Assembly: GCA_937927895.1 (NCBI GenBank)
Contig: CALGKA010000115.1
Location: 1 to 52,905, forward strand
Source: an uncultured Granulosicoccaceae bacterium
Lineage (GTDB): Bacteria; Pseudomonadota; Gammaproteobacteria; Granulosicoccales; Granulosicoccaceae
DNA: 52,905 nucleotides
Direction: 5' to 3'
Shown here piece by piece: positions 33,555-42,700 of the stretch. The notes beneath the pieces are model-generated. The model made no database searches, was not told where the DNA came from, and worked only from the letters and a program-made list of their open reading frames with translations. Numbering within the stretch: position 1 is the stretch's first letter; each line of letters begins with the position of its first letter. Both the position numbers and the translations under genes were made by a program.

Positions 33555-35755
33555 TGGGTATCACGCGCAGAATATTTATGCTCACCGGGGCGACTGTCGG
33601 CGGTGGTTTGTTATTGGGTGTTGGTGGTGTCGGTGCTCACTTGCTTACCCATAATAGAGTAGGTGTTCAGCGTGATGCTAATCAGAGCGACAATGCCGAA
33701 CACATTAATATGTGGTTGCGAATCACGCCAGATAACAAAATAGTCGTTGTTAATCCGCATACCGATATGGGTCAGGGCAGTGCGACCGGCTTAATGCAAA
33801 TTGTCGCAGACGAGCTCGATGCCGACTGGTCACAAATGCAAGTAGAGTCAGCTCCAGCAGAGCAAGCGTATTCTAACGGTAAGGTATTTGAAGGCTTTAT
33901 GCGTGAAATGGTAACACCACCTCAGTGGGCTAGCACCTTGCTTGAGAATGGTTTTTATCGCATGGGCGATCTAATGAAAATGCAAATGACTGGCGGTAGC
34001 TCTGCGGTACGTTTTACCGGCATGGACGCGATGCGAAAAGCATCAGCGGCCACTCGTCAAATGTTAATAAGTGCCGCTGCGGCACAGCTAGATGTATCAA
34101 AAGATTCACTTAGCACTAATATGGGTTCTGTGGTGCACACAGAGTCTGGTCAATCACTTACTTACGGAGAGCTGGCGGCGTCGGCCGCTACAATGGAAAG
34201 CCCTAAAAAGGTAGCACTTAAATCACCTGATCAATATCAGTATGTTGGAAAGCCGGTTGAGCGTATAGATGTACCCGGTAAAGTATTTGCTAATCAAGAT
34301 TACGGTATTGATGCAGAAGTGCCTAACATGCAATATGCTGCCATTGCGGCCAGTGGTGTGTTTGGTGCACAGGTTAAGTCAATTGACAACCTGGATGAAA
34401 TCAAAGCTGCGCGTGGTGTGAGTGATGTAATGATCGTACCTGACGGTGTTGCAGTGGTGGCTGATAACCCATGGCGCGCAGAGCAAGCAGCACGTACTGT
34501 TAAGTTCACCAATGAGTCACATGCTAACGATACTCTTAGTACAGAGTCTTTAGTGGAAGGTCAGCGCAAAGCATTAGCAGGGGAGTTGACCAATGGCATG
34601 TCAACAGGTGCACCAGCTGATATAGAAGCCACAGTTAAAGCGGAATACTTTGTACCGTACCTGGCCCACGCAAGCCTTGAGCCCATGAGTGCTACAGTAT
34701 GGCAGCAAGATGGCAAGCTGCATGTTATTGCAGGTGTTCAAAACCCGTTAGGTGCAAAGGTACGTGCAGCTAAAGAAGCGGGCCTTGAGCGTGACGATGT
34801 TATATTCCATTCACGCCAAATGGGTGGTGGTTTTGGTCGGCGTGTAGCGTTCAGTATGTCTGGTGATGAACCTTTGAACTGGTTAGTACAGGCCGTACGC
34901 GTAGCCGTTGATACCGGCAAGCCAGTTAAAACCACTTGGTCGCGTGAGACCGATACCCGCAACGATGTTTATCGCCCCATGGTATTAGCCCGGTTTGAAG
35001 GTGCATTGGCTGATGATGGCAAGCCATCTGTGTGGCGCTCTCGTAGCTACGGTAAAGAGATGAATATCAAAGCCGTTGCACCGCCTTATGATATTCCTAA
35101 TATTTCCGTTGATTATGCAGACCATCCGCATCCGGTGCCAACTGGTTTTTGGCGTAGTGTTGAGCACTCGCAGCATGGTTTTTTTGTAGAAAGTTTTATT
35201 GATGAGTTAGCGGCCGAAGCAGGTGTTGATCCGTTGCAATATCGATTATCTTTACTTGATGATAATTCCCCTGCCGCAAAAGTGTTACAGAAAGCCGCAG
35301 AAATGTCTGGTTGGCGCAACGGTGCGGATGATCAAGGTCGTGTAATGGGCGTTGCTATGGTTCATAGTTTTGGTTCCACCATTGCACAAGTGGTAGAGGC
35401 CTCAATGACACCTGCAGGACCTAAAGCGCACCGGGTGTGGTGTGCAGTGGATTGCGGTATAGCTGTTAATCCGCAAGCGGTTGAAGCGCAAGTGCAGGGG
35501 TCGGTTAACTTTGCATTGTCAGCAGCGTTGCATGGCAAGTGCGATCTTAAAGATGGTGGTGTTGTGCAGAGTAACTTCCACGATTATAGGATTGTCGGTA
35601 TGGCTGATGCGCCGCGTATTGAAGTTGAACTGTTGGCGCTTGGCAGTCCGGTGGGGGGTGTTGGCGAGATTGGTGTTCCACCGTTGGCGCCGGCGCTGTG
35701 TAATGCTCTGGCGGTTTTGGATGGCGGGCGTCGGCGGGCTTTGCCACTGGTCTGA
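33554..35755 (+). CDS. iorB: Molybdenum hydroxylase, large molybdopterin subunit (IorB type)
   Basis: The 733-residue subunit has a Tat signal (RRIFML followed by a Gly-rich hydrophobic stretch), so the folded complex goes to the periplasm. Visible family segments include NPHTDMGQGSATGLMQIVADELDADW, the glycine-rich FHSRQMGGGFGRRV, FWRSVEHSQHGFFVESFIDELA, and the C-terminal PVGGVGEIGVPPLAPALCNAL with the catalytic Glu. No FAD subunit is present; IorAB-type enzymes lack one and pass electrons to a cytochrome. No cytochrome or MoCo-insertion (XdhC type) gene lies beside it. Ten bases beyond its stop the long repeat C begins. Confidence 0.92.
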   Translation: MGITRRIFMLTGATVGGGLLLGVGGVGAHLLTHNRVGVQRDANQSDNAEHINMWLRITPDNKIVVVNPHTDMGQGSATGLMQIVADELDADWSQMQVESAPAEQAYSNGKVFEGFMREMVTPPQWASTLLENGFYRMGDLMKMQMTGGSSAVRFTGMDAMRKASAATRQMLISAAAAQLDVSKDSLSTNMGSVVHTESGQSLTYGELAASAATMESPKKVALKSPDQYQYVGKPVERIDVPGKVFANQDYGIDAEVPNMQYAAIAASGVFGAQVKSIDNLDEIKAARGVSDVMIVPDGVAVVADNPWRAEQAARTVKFTNESHANDTLSTESLVEGQRKALAGELTNGMSTGAPADIEATVKAEYFVPYLAHASLEPMSATVWQQDGKLHVIAGVQNPLGAKVRAAKEAGLERDDVIFHSRQMGGGFGRRVAFSMSGDEPLNWLVQAVRVAVDTGKPVKTTWSRETDTRNDVYRPMVLARFEGALADDGKPSVWRSRSYGKEMNIKAVAPPYDIPNISVDYADHPHPVPTGFWRSVEHSQHGFFVESFIDELAAEAGVDPLQYRLSLLDDNSPAAKVLQKAAEMSGWRNGADDQGRVMGVAMVHSFGSTIAQVVEASMTPAGPKAHRVWCAVDCGIAVNPQAVEAQVQGSVNFALSAALHGKCDLKDGGVVQSNFHDYRIVGMADAPRIEVELLALGSPVGGVGEIGVPPLAPALCNALAVLDGGRRRALPLV

Positions 35756-35765
35756 GTTTTTTTTT

Positions 35766-36260
35766 GCCTTTGCAGGCGGCTGTTGTTTTGGCTTGTCCTG
35801 CGGGGCTGTTGCTTTGGCTTGTCCTGCGGACGGCTGACGTGCGATGCATGCCTTGCCGGTGGCTACGTGTGTGGCATGCCTTGATGGCGGCTACGTGTGA
35901 TGCGTGCCCTGCCGGCGGCCTTACTTTTTAAAAAGACCAAAAAGTAAGCAAAAAGTCTTCTTGCTACTTTGTTGCCCCTTAGGGGTGGCTTCGCCATTTT
36001 TTGAAATCCAGCTGCGAGGGGTCGCGCGGTATGCACATCCATGTGCACCGCGCTCAAAGCGCCTTCCCTGGCGCTTTGACCCCACGCAGCAGGATTTCAA
36101 AAAACAACAAAAAGCGCGGGTAAAGCATCACTTCGTGAGTGTCGGCACTCTACGTCGGTATTTTGGGATTGGGGCAATTGATGTATTTGTGGTTCGCGAC
36201 GCTCAGTTGGGTTGGGGGTTGCTTATAGTTTTCGCGCTCGTTTCTGTTGTTATTCCGGTT
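35766..36260 (+). repeat. Long dispersed repeat, copy C
   Basis: It opens with GCCTTTGCAGGCGGCTG about ten bases after the iorB stop. A GC-rich head with imperfect units follows (GGCTTGTCCTGCGG twice, GGCTACGTGTG twice) and CCCTGCCGGCGGCC. The A/T hairpin CTTACTTTTT/AAAAAGTAAG, the three-way junction at 35997-36104, and the tail with CACTTCGTGAGTGTCGGCAC and GTGGTTCGCGACGCTCAG come next. It lies between the convergent iorB and aminotransferase genes. A REP-like motif (AGGAAGCCCGCCAGCTTGAG) follows at about 36310. Confidence 0.9.
35997..36104 (+). other. Three-way-junction palindrome in repeat C, with compensatory changes
   Basis: The outer arms are GAAATCCAGCTGCGAGGGGT and ACCCCACGCAGCAGGATTTC plus T/A ends; 25 of 27 positions pair. 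Compared with copies A and B, a 9-bp block in the stem differs, and in at least six positions both arms have changed so that pairing is kept. The two inner hairpins are the same as in B, except for the loop of the second. Confidence 0.88.
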
Positions 36261-36392
36261 CTATTTACTGCTTACGAAGCTTTAGGTAGGAGTCGCTTGC
36301 TGTATTCGTTAGGAAGCCCGCCAGCTTGAGCGAGGGATTTAGGAACCGTGATGTTTTTGTATTTAACTTAACGCACTACTGTATTGATCACG

Positions 36393-37598
36393 CTACCGCG
36401 TAAGCAGTGCTACCGCTGTGCCCATGCGCTCCATGGCCGCACTCAAGTTCTCATCAGAATTCGCGGTTGATAACCTTATATACGGTGATAACTCGTACGC
36501 ACTACCGGGTACAGTGGCGACACCTGCTTCATGAATTAGATAGCTTGCCAGGTCGTTGTCGCTGTTGATCATTTCACCTTTTGGGGTGGTGGTGCCTATC
36601 AGTGCCTGGCAGCCTACATACGCATAGAATGCACCGCCTGGCGCTTTGAGTGTGAAGCCCGGGATCTTGTTGATGCCTTCTACTACAAGGTTGCGGCGTC
36701 TTTCAAAGGCTTCTCTGAATTGATTTACAGTATCCTGCGGGCCGTTTAGCGCTTGCGTGGCGGCTGCTTGCGCTATGGAGCAGGGGGCGGACGATACTTG
36801 TGATTGCACTTTGATCATTACATCTATTAGGGCTTTGGGGCCGGCACCGTAGCCTATGCGCCAGCCTGTCATGGCGTAGGCTTTTGATACACCGTTTACG
36901 GTTAGGATCCGGTTTTTTAAGTGTGGGAGTGCGTTTGCTGATGAGACAAACTGCCGGTCATCAAACAGAATGTGTTCGTAGATTTCATCTGAAAGCAGAA
37001 TTATCTGCGGGTGTTTTTCCAGTACTGCACCTATGGCCTTTAGTTGCGCTTCATCGTAAACCGCACCTGAAGGGTTGTTGGGTAGGTTTAGCATTAGCCA
37101 ACGGGTTTTGCTGGAGATTGCTTGGCTTAAACTCTCCGGAGTCAGGCGGAAGTCATCTTCGGGTTTGCATTCTATCGTTTTAGGGTTGCCACCGACTGAC
37201 AAAACTATATCGCGGTAACAACCAAAATAGGGCGCACAGATAAGAACTTCGTCACCTGGGTTAAGGGTTGCAAGCATGGCGCTGAAAATAATTTGTTTTG
37301 CGCCGTTCGATACAATCACTTCATCGGCAGTATGTTCCAGCCCGTTATCACGCTTAAGCTTGTTGCAAATGGCATCGCATAGTTCAGCTGTGCCACGCAT
37401 AGGTGTGTAACGCGTTTTGCCTGCAAGTGCTGCCTGGTGTGCAGCTTCTACAATATGTGGCGGGGTGTCAAAATCTGGCTGGCCGATGCCTAAGTCTATT
37501 ATGTCTTTGCCTTGCGCTTTAAGGTCACGCGATAGCTGGCTGACTGCCACGGAAGCAGAGGGCTTAACAGTGCTTAGTCGTGAAGATGTAAAGTTCAT
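36393..37598 (-). CDS. Class I PLP aminotransferase (aspartate aminotransferase-like)
   Basis: The 401-residue product belongs to the Igamma (prokaryotic-type) aspartate aminotransferases. Motifs are IIDLGIGQPDFDTPPHI near residue 35, YTPMRGTAELCDAI, VSNGAKQIIF, LNLPNNPSGAVYDEAQ near 173, LSDEIYEHILFDD and the PLP-lysine region VNGVSKAYAMTGWRIGY near 236, with Arg in PYIRLSTANSDE for the substrate carboxylate. It ends the minus-strand operon, 22 bp after the dehydrogenase gene. In context it probably removes an amino group from the product of the FAD enzyme rather than serving central metabolism. Substrate is not predictable. Confidence 0.9.
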   Translation of the reverse strand: MNFTSSRLSTVKPSASVAVSQLSRDLKAQGKDIIDLGIGQPDFDTPPHIVEAAHQAALAGKTRYTPMRGTAELCDAICNKLKRDNGLEHTADEVIVSNGAKQIIFSAMLATLNPGDEVLICAPYFGCYRDIVLSVGGNPKTIECKPEDDFRLTPESLSQAISSKTRWLMLNLPNNPSGAVYDEAQLKAIGAVLEKHPQIILLSDEIYEHILFDDRQFVSSANALPHLKNRILTVNGVSKAYAMTGWRIGYGAGPKALIDVMIKVQSQVSSAPCSIAQAAATQALNGPQDTVNQFREAFERRRNLVVEGINKIPGFTLKAPGGAFYAYVGCQALIGTTTPKGEMINSDNDLASYLIHEAGVATVPGSAYELSPYIRLSTANSDENLSAAMERMGTAVALLTR

Positions 37599-37620
37599 TA
37601 TTTATATTGCTGCGCCTGGC

Positions 37621-38457
37621 TTATGTTTTTATGGTGTCGTCAATGATATTCATCGTTGCTAAGCCGCTGTTACCAAGTTCTATTGGTGCGAACGGTCCAC
37701 CGTGGAGCATTTGCGCGCTATCGCTTGTATCTGCCGGTGGCGCTTCTGCCAGAATTTTTTCGGCAAACTGTTCAGCGTTATCTTTAGGGCGGTAGCCTAA
37801 GTGGCTGGCTTTGCTGTTATCAACCGGTACACGGTCATTGTTTGAAACACCGTACACTACAGAGAAACCGGTGGTCGGTGTATCTATTGCGCGGGTAACC
37901 AGCTGGATCAGATCATCGTTGCTTAACCATGTGCCTAGTGCGCGTACGCTGGTCACCTGGGCGGCTGATAAAATTCGCATGCATACTGATTCCATGCTGC
38001 GTTTGTCCCAGTACATGCTGGCTAAATCTTCGGCAAAGCACTTCGATAAGCCATAGTAAGTATCGGGTCTGTGCGGTGCGTCTATGCCTATGAAGTCTTG
38101 TTTTTTGTGCATGCCTACTGCATGAATAGAGCTTGCGTATACCACGCGCTTTAGTTTGTGCTGAAAGGCGGCTTCCCACACATTGTAAGCGCCTATAATA
38201 TTGGCTTGTAAGATCTTTTCAAACGGTGCTTCATCACCAATAGCGCCGAAGTGCACTACCATATCAGCGCCTTCCAGTACGGCGTGAACTTCATCGTAGT
38301 TGGCAAGGTCAGCTTTTTGATAACGCTCACCGGGGTAGAGATTGCCGATGCTATCGGCGATATCGGTGCAGACCAATTCGTTGCAAAGTTTGGTAAGTGG
38401 TTCACGAAGGTAAGAGCCAAGTCTGCCGGCTGCACCGGTAAGGACGAGCTTGTTCAT
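37621..38457 (-). CDS. NAD-dependent SDR, uronate dehydrogenase-like
   Basis: This 278-residue extended short-chain dehydrogenase has the NAD-binding LTGAAGRLGSYLREPL at the N terminus, DMVVHFGAIGDEAPFEKILQANIIGAYNVWEAA and the catalytic YYGLSKCFAEDLASMYWD (YxxxK). These and the late LGYRPKDNAEQFA and AEAPPADTSDSAQMLHGG closely follow bacterial uronate dehydrogenase (glucuronate or galacturonate to aldaric-acid lactone). No other hexuronate gene is nearby, and the neighbours act on amino or imide compounds, so a different hydroxylated acid is possible. It lies 111 bp after the FAD oxidase gene. Confidence 0.85.
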   Translation of the reverse strand: MNKLVLTGAAGRLGSYLREPLTKLCNELVCTDIADSIGNLYPGERYQKADLANYDEVHAVLEGADMVVHFGAIGDEAPFEKILQANIIGAYNVWEAAFQHKLKRVVYASSIHAVGMHKKQDFIGIDAPHRPDTYYGLSKCFAEDLASMYWDKRSMESVCMRILSAAQVTSVRALGTWLSNDDLIQLVTRAIDTPTTGFSVVYGVSNNDRVPVDNSKASHLGYRPKDNAEQFAEKILAEAPPADTSDSAQMLHGGPFAPIELGNSGLATMNIIDDTIKT

Positions 38458-38568
38458 TAATTGGTAACCTGTCTTGATGGTAGAGGCGTAAACGTAGCCT
38501 CTAAAATTGTGATTATTCTTGAGTTTTTAGTTAGTCGATTATTTAAATTGCCGCTTAAAATAATCGCT

Positions 38569-39792
38569 TTAAATTATTGCCTTCTCTATGATCGGAGTGT
38601 TCTTCACAATGCGTTCATAGTTAAACGGTGACAAATCCAAACTACGATACTCACCGTACGTTAAATACTCAGCGGTACCACGGCCCATGGCAGGGGATTG
38701 TTGCAAGCCGTGTCCTGAAAAGCCATTTAGGAATATAAAGTTTTCAACTTCCGTATGCGGCCCCATGACGGCATTGTGATCAAAGGTATTCATAGAGTAG
38801 TGGCCACCCCATTCGTTGGTTAGCTTAACGGATTCAAATTGTGGAATGCGTGTGGCGAGTATTGGCCAGACATGGTTTTCCCACATTGATTGATCAACTG
38901 AGAAATCATCGTACTCTACCGCCGGGTCTATCTCTGAGTGGCCGCCGCATTGGTAGGTACCGCTGCCGTTCTCGCGGCAGTGTATGCCAGACGGATCAAT
39001 AGTGAGTGGCAGGTCTTGATCAAGCGGGTGTTCTGCTTTAAAAATCCATGAGAACCGCTTGCGTGGTTCTACCGGTACCGCAATGCCTGCCATTTGAGCG
39101 GTGCGTGATGCACGTGGGCCTGAGGCATTGAGTACCTGACCGCAAGAGATTACTTCGCCTGATTTAAGTGTGATGCTTTCAACTTGGGTGCCGTTAGCGT
39201 TTTTGGTCATGGCAACGACTTCGTTGTGAATATACTCTACACCGCGTTCACGAGCTTGACGTCGCCACCATTCAAATACAGTCGCACCATCCCAGTAGCC
39301 CTCATCAACAGTATTGATAGAGCCAAGAACGATATCGTCTACGTTGTAGAACGGGTACTTCTTTTTAATTTCGTCAGGGGTCATAAGCACAGTGGCGGCA
39401 CCCGCCGATAACTGTACCTGTTGACTTTCGCGCAAGACATCGGCAAAGGGTTCGTTGTCTGCTAGGTACATGTAGCCAAAAGACTGAATGCCAAGCTCAG
39501 GTACTCGTTCATCGTTGCCCATGCGTTGGCGAATGTTTTTAACGAAGTCGGCGGCAAATTGTGAAATGCGAACATTGAGCTCGGTACTAAACTGCTGGCG
39601 CATACACGAGTTAGTATGCGCTGTTGAGCAAAACTCATAGCTTGGATCACGTTCTACTACTAACACAGAGCCGTTGAAATCGTTATTGTCAGATAAAAAC
39701 CATGCCGTTGATGAGCCCATAATGGCGCCGCCAATGATCACAATATCGTATGAGGATTTTGAAGGTGTAGCCTCCATCGCGCCTATAGCCAT
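38569..39792 (-). CDS. FAD-dependent amine/amino acid oxidoreductase (DAO family)
   Basis: The 407-residue product has the dinucleotide-binding YDIVIIGGAIMGSSTAWFLSD near residue 15, and CSTAHTNSCMRQQFS, corresponding to the covalent or near-FAD segment of sarcosine oxidase-like enzymes. VLNASGPRASRTAQMAGI near 230 and a C-terminal FIFLNGFSGHGLQQSPAMGRGTAEYL complete the flavin site. It would oxidise a secondary amine or amino acid. There is no signal peptide. Its ATG overlaps the stop of the upstream hydantoinase gene by one base (TAATG), so their products are made together and should act in one pathway. Confidence 0.9.
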   Translation of the reverse strand: MAIGAMEATPSKSSYDIVIIGGAIMGSSTAWFLSDNNDFNGSVLVVERDPSYEFCSTAHTNSCMRQQFSTELNVRISQFAADFVKNIRQRMGNDERVPELGIQSFGYMYLADNEPFADVLRESQQVQLSAGAATVLMTPDEIKKKYPFYNVDDIVLGSINTVDEGYWDGATVFEWWRRQARERGVEYIHNEVVAMTKNANGTQVESITLKSGEVISCGQVLNASGPRASRTAQMAGIAVPVEPRKRFSWIFKAEHPLDQDLPLTIDPSGIHCRENGSGTYQCGGHSEIDPAVEYDDFSVDQSMWENHVWPILATRIPQFESVKLTNEWGGHYSMNTFDHNAVMGPHTEVENFIFLNGFSGHGLQQSPAMGRGTAEYLTYGEYRSLDLSPFNYERIVKNTPIIEKAII

Positions 39793-42700
39793 TAATGCAT
39801 CTCACCAAGTTTTGATTGTTTTTGACTATCGGCAATGTCTTGTGCCGACAGATTATAAAATTCTGCTGCGTGTTCTGCTGTGATATATCCCATGGCAAGA
39901 TCGCGCTTGACCCGTTCAATATCGCGTTTAGCCGGGTTACCGTAACCCGCACCACCTGGAAAAGCCATCTCTACACGGACGCCATGCGGTACGAATTGCT
40001 TGCCTTTGCCCTGCATGGCTTCACCATCACTGCGAGCAATAACGGTTGCACCACCTGCCTGTCCACCATGTCGGCCAAGGGCGGGGTGGTCTATTCTGTC
40101 AAACATGGCAGAGAAATCAAATTCGTGACCTTCGCGTGCGCCTACATCCATGTATTGCCCAAGCCCGCCACGGAATTGTCCGGCACCGCCTGAATCGGGT
40201 CTTAGTTCTTTGCGCCAAATAACCACAGGACCCACTTGCTCTGTAGCCTCTACCGGCATTGTCATAACCCCGGAAGGGAATGCGGTAGCGTTCATGCCAT
40301 CAAGTGTCGGGCGTGCTCCGGAGCCACCTGAGTTAAAAGTCAGTACTTCAGAGCGTACGGCATCGTGCGGGGCTGTTTCATCGGTTCTTGGTCTAACGGA
40401 TACTTGAAAATTGCACAAGCAGCCAGCGCCTTCGGCGGGCACAACACCAGGTAGCAATTTATCCAGTGCGTTATAAACCGTATCGGGAACCATATGACCA
40501 ATAACATGGCGTAGTGCAACAGGCGCGGGGTGTATTGCATTAACAATGGAATTTTCGGGGGCGATAATCTCAAACGGTGCAAGTGATGCAGCGTTGTTTG
40601 GGATATCAGGTGCAATGGCGCACTTAAGTGCATAACACGCATAGGCTTTGGTATACACCAGTGGCACGTTAATGCCTTTTTTATCCAGCCCACTAGTGCC
40701 TTCCCAGTCAGAGAGAATACGATCTTTTTCAATCGTGAGCTTTACATGTAAGTCTATTGGGTTGGAATAGCCATCAATTTGCATATGGCCTTCTGCGACA
40801 CCAGGCTTCAGCGCATTGATTCTTTCAAGCGTTGCTTTTCTAGAGCTGCTTAAAATAAAGTCTGAAATACTATTAAGACTAGCAAGCGCAAATTCGTTCA
40901 TCATTTCGATTAATCGGCGATGACCAATTTCATTACAGGCGGCAAGCGCATAGATATCACCCACCAGTTGGTCTGGCTCGCGAACATTGCCGCGAATAAT
41001 TGATACCAGTGTGGAATCTACCGTGCCTTCTGATACAAACTTCATGATTGGAATGTATAAGCCTTCTTCATGGACGTCGTTAGCATCGGCGCCAAAACCT
41101 CGGCCGCCAATATCGGTTACGTGCGCGGTACAAGCAAAAAAACCAATCAGTGAACCCTGATGAAAAGACGGCGTCACAATAGTTATGTCGTGCTTGTGGC
41201 CTGTGCCTTCCCATGGATCATTGGTGATATAAACATCACCCTCAAGCATGTTGTCGCGCCCTATGCGACGAATAAAGTGTGGCACTGCATCGGCCATTGC
41301 GTTGACATGACCCGGTGTGCCGGTAACTGCTTGCGCTAGTATTTCACCGATATCGTTATAAACACCTGCAGATAAATCACCTGCTTCACGTACTGACGTT
41401 GAAAACGCCGTACGCACTAACGCTTGTGCTTGTTCTTCTACAATAGAGATTAAGCGGTTCCACATGACTTGATGCGCTACCTTGTTTACCTCTTGTGATT
41501 TTACAGCGGCTGCTGCAGTTTGCTTTTCACGTACAATCAATGTGCCGTCAGTGTGCATAAAGACTTCACGGTTATCGTGCACTATAACGGTGGTCTCGTT
41601 TTCAGTAATGATAGCCGGGCCCTGCACGCAATCGCCGGGCTTAAGGTTGGTTCGTTGATGCACTTGTGCTGGTATGCTCTTGCTTAAACCCGGATCGAAT
41701 AGATCACGAACATCTGAGCTAGTAGCGGTGGCTGGTTTCCCGGGCGTTGGTAGTTGTTTAGCTTTTGGAATTTCAGTGTAAGCGTTAACCGACCAAACGG
41801 TCACTTCGACTTCCATGCCTTCAACTGTTCTGCCAAATAGCTTTTCATATTCGGTTTGAAACAGTGCAAGGTATGTTTCAGTATCTGGATTTTCCGCTTG
41901 GGCCGCAGTAAGGTCTACTGGTATTTCCCACCCTTGGCCTGAGTAGCGCATATACACTTTGTGATCAGAGCTAATGTTTGCATCAGCATCGCATTGGCGT
42001 ACAAAGCGTGTAGCTTCTTGTTCCATTTCCGTAAACAGTTTTTTTACAGCTGTTGGATCAAACTCAGACATCAGCATGAATACAGAGCGGTTTTCTTCAA
42101 AGCTAAAAGGTGCTCGTAGAAACCCAATGGCAGAGCCTACGCCCGCACCAGAAGGAATGAGGCAGCTGGTTACACCTAATTTGTCACACAGACGTGCAGC
42201 GTGTAGTGGTGCAGCGCCACCAAAAGCGATCATGGTGTATTCGCTTAGGTCTTCACCATTTTCTACTGCGTGTACTCGTGCGGCATTGGCCATGTTTTCA
42301 TCAACCACTTCAGCGACACCCCAAGCAGCCTCTGTAGCATCCATGTTGAGCTTCTGGCCTATGTCGGTTTTGAGCGCTGCTTTGGAATGTTCAGGGTGCA
42401 AGGCAATAGAGCCACCGGCAAAGTTGTCGGGGTCGAGTTTGCCAAGGACTAAATCTGCATCGGTTACCGCCGGGCGTTTGCCATCGCGGCCATAGCAGGC
42501 GGGTCCGGGTTCAGAGCCGGCGCTTTCAGGGCCTACTCTTATTTGGCCTAGTGCATCTACGTGCGCTAACGAGCCACCACCGGCGCCAATTTCTACCATG
42601 TCTATTACTGGAATGGAGATTGGCATGCCTGAACCTTTTTTAAATCTGTAGGTTCTGGCGACTTCGAATACGCGTGCAGTCTTTGGGGTTTCATTTTTTA

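Noticed and set aside
35904..36329. Plus-strand frame of 141 codons downstream of iorB
   Set aside because: It runs through the A/T hairpin and three-way junction of repeat C, so it is structural repeat sequence.
36393..38457. Hexuronate catabolic cluster suggested by the uronate dehydrogenase-like gene
   Set aside because: No uronate isomerase, lactonase, aldarate dehydratase or uptake gene is present, and the operon partners act on amides and amines.
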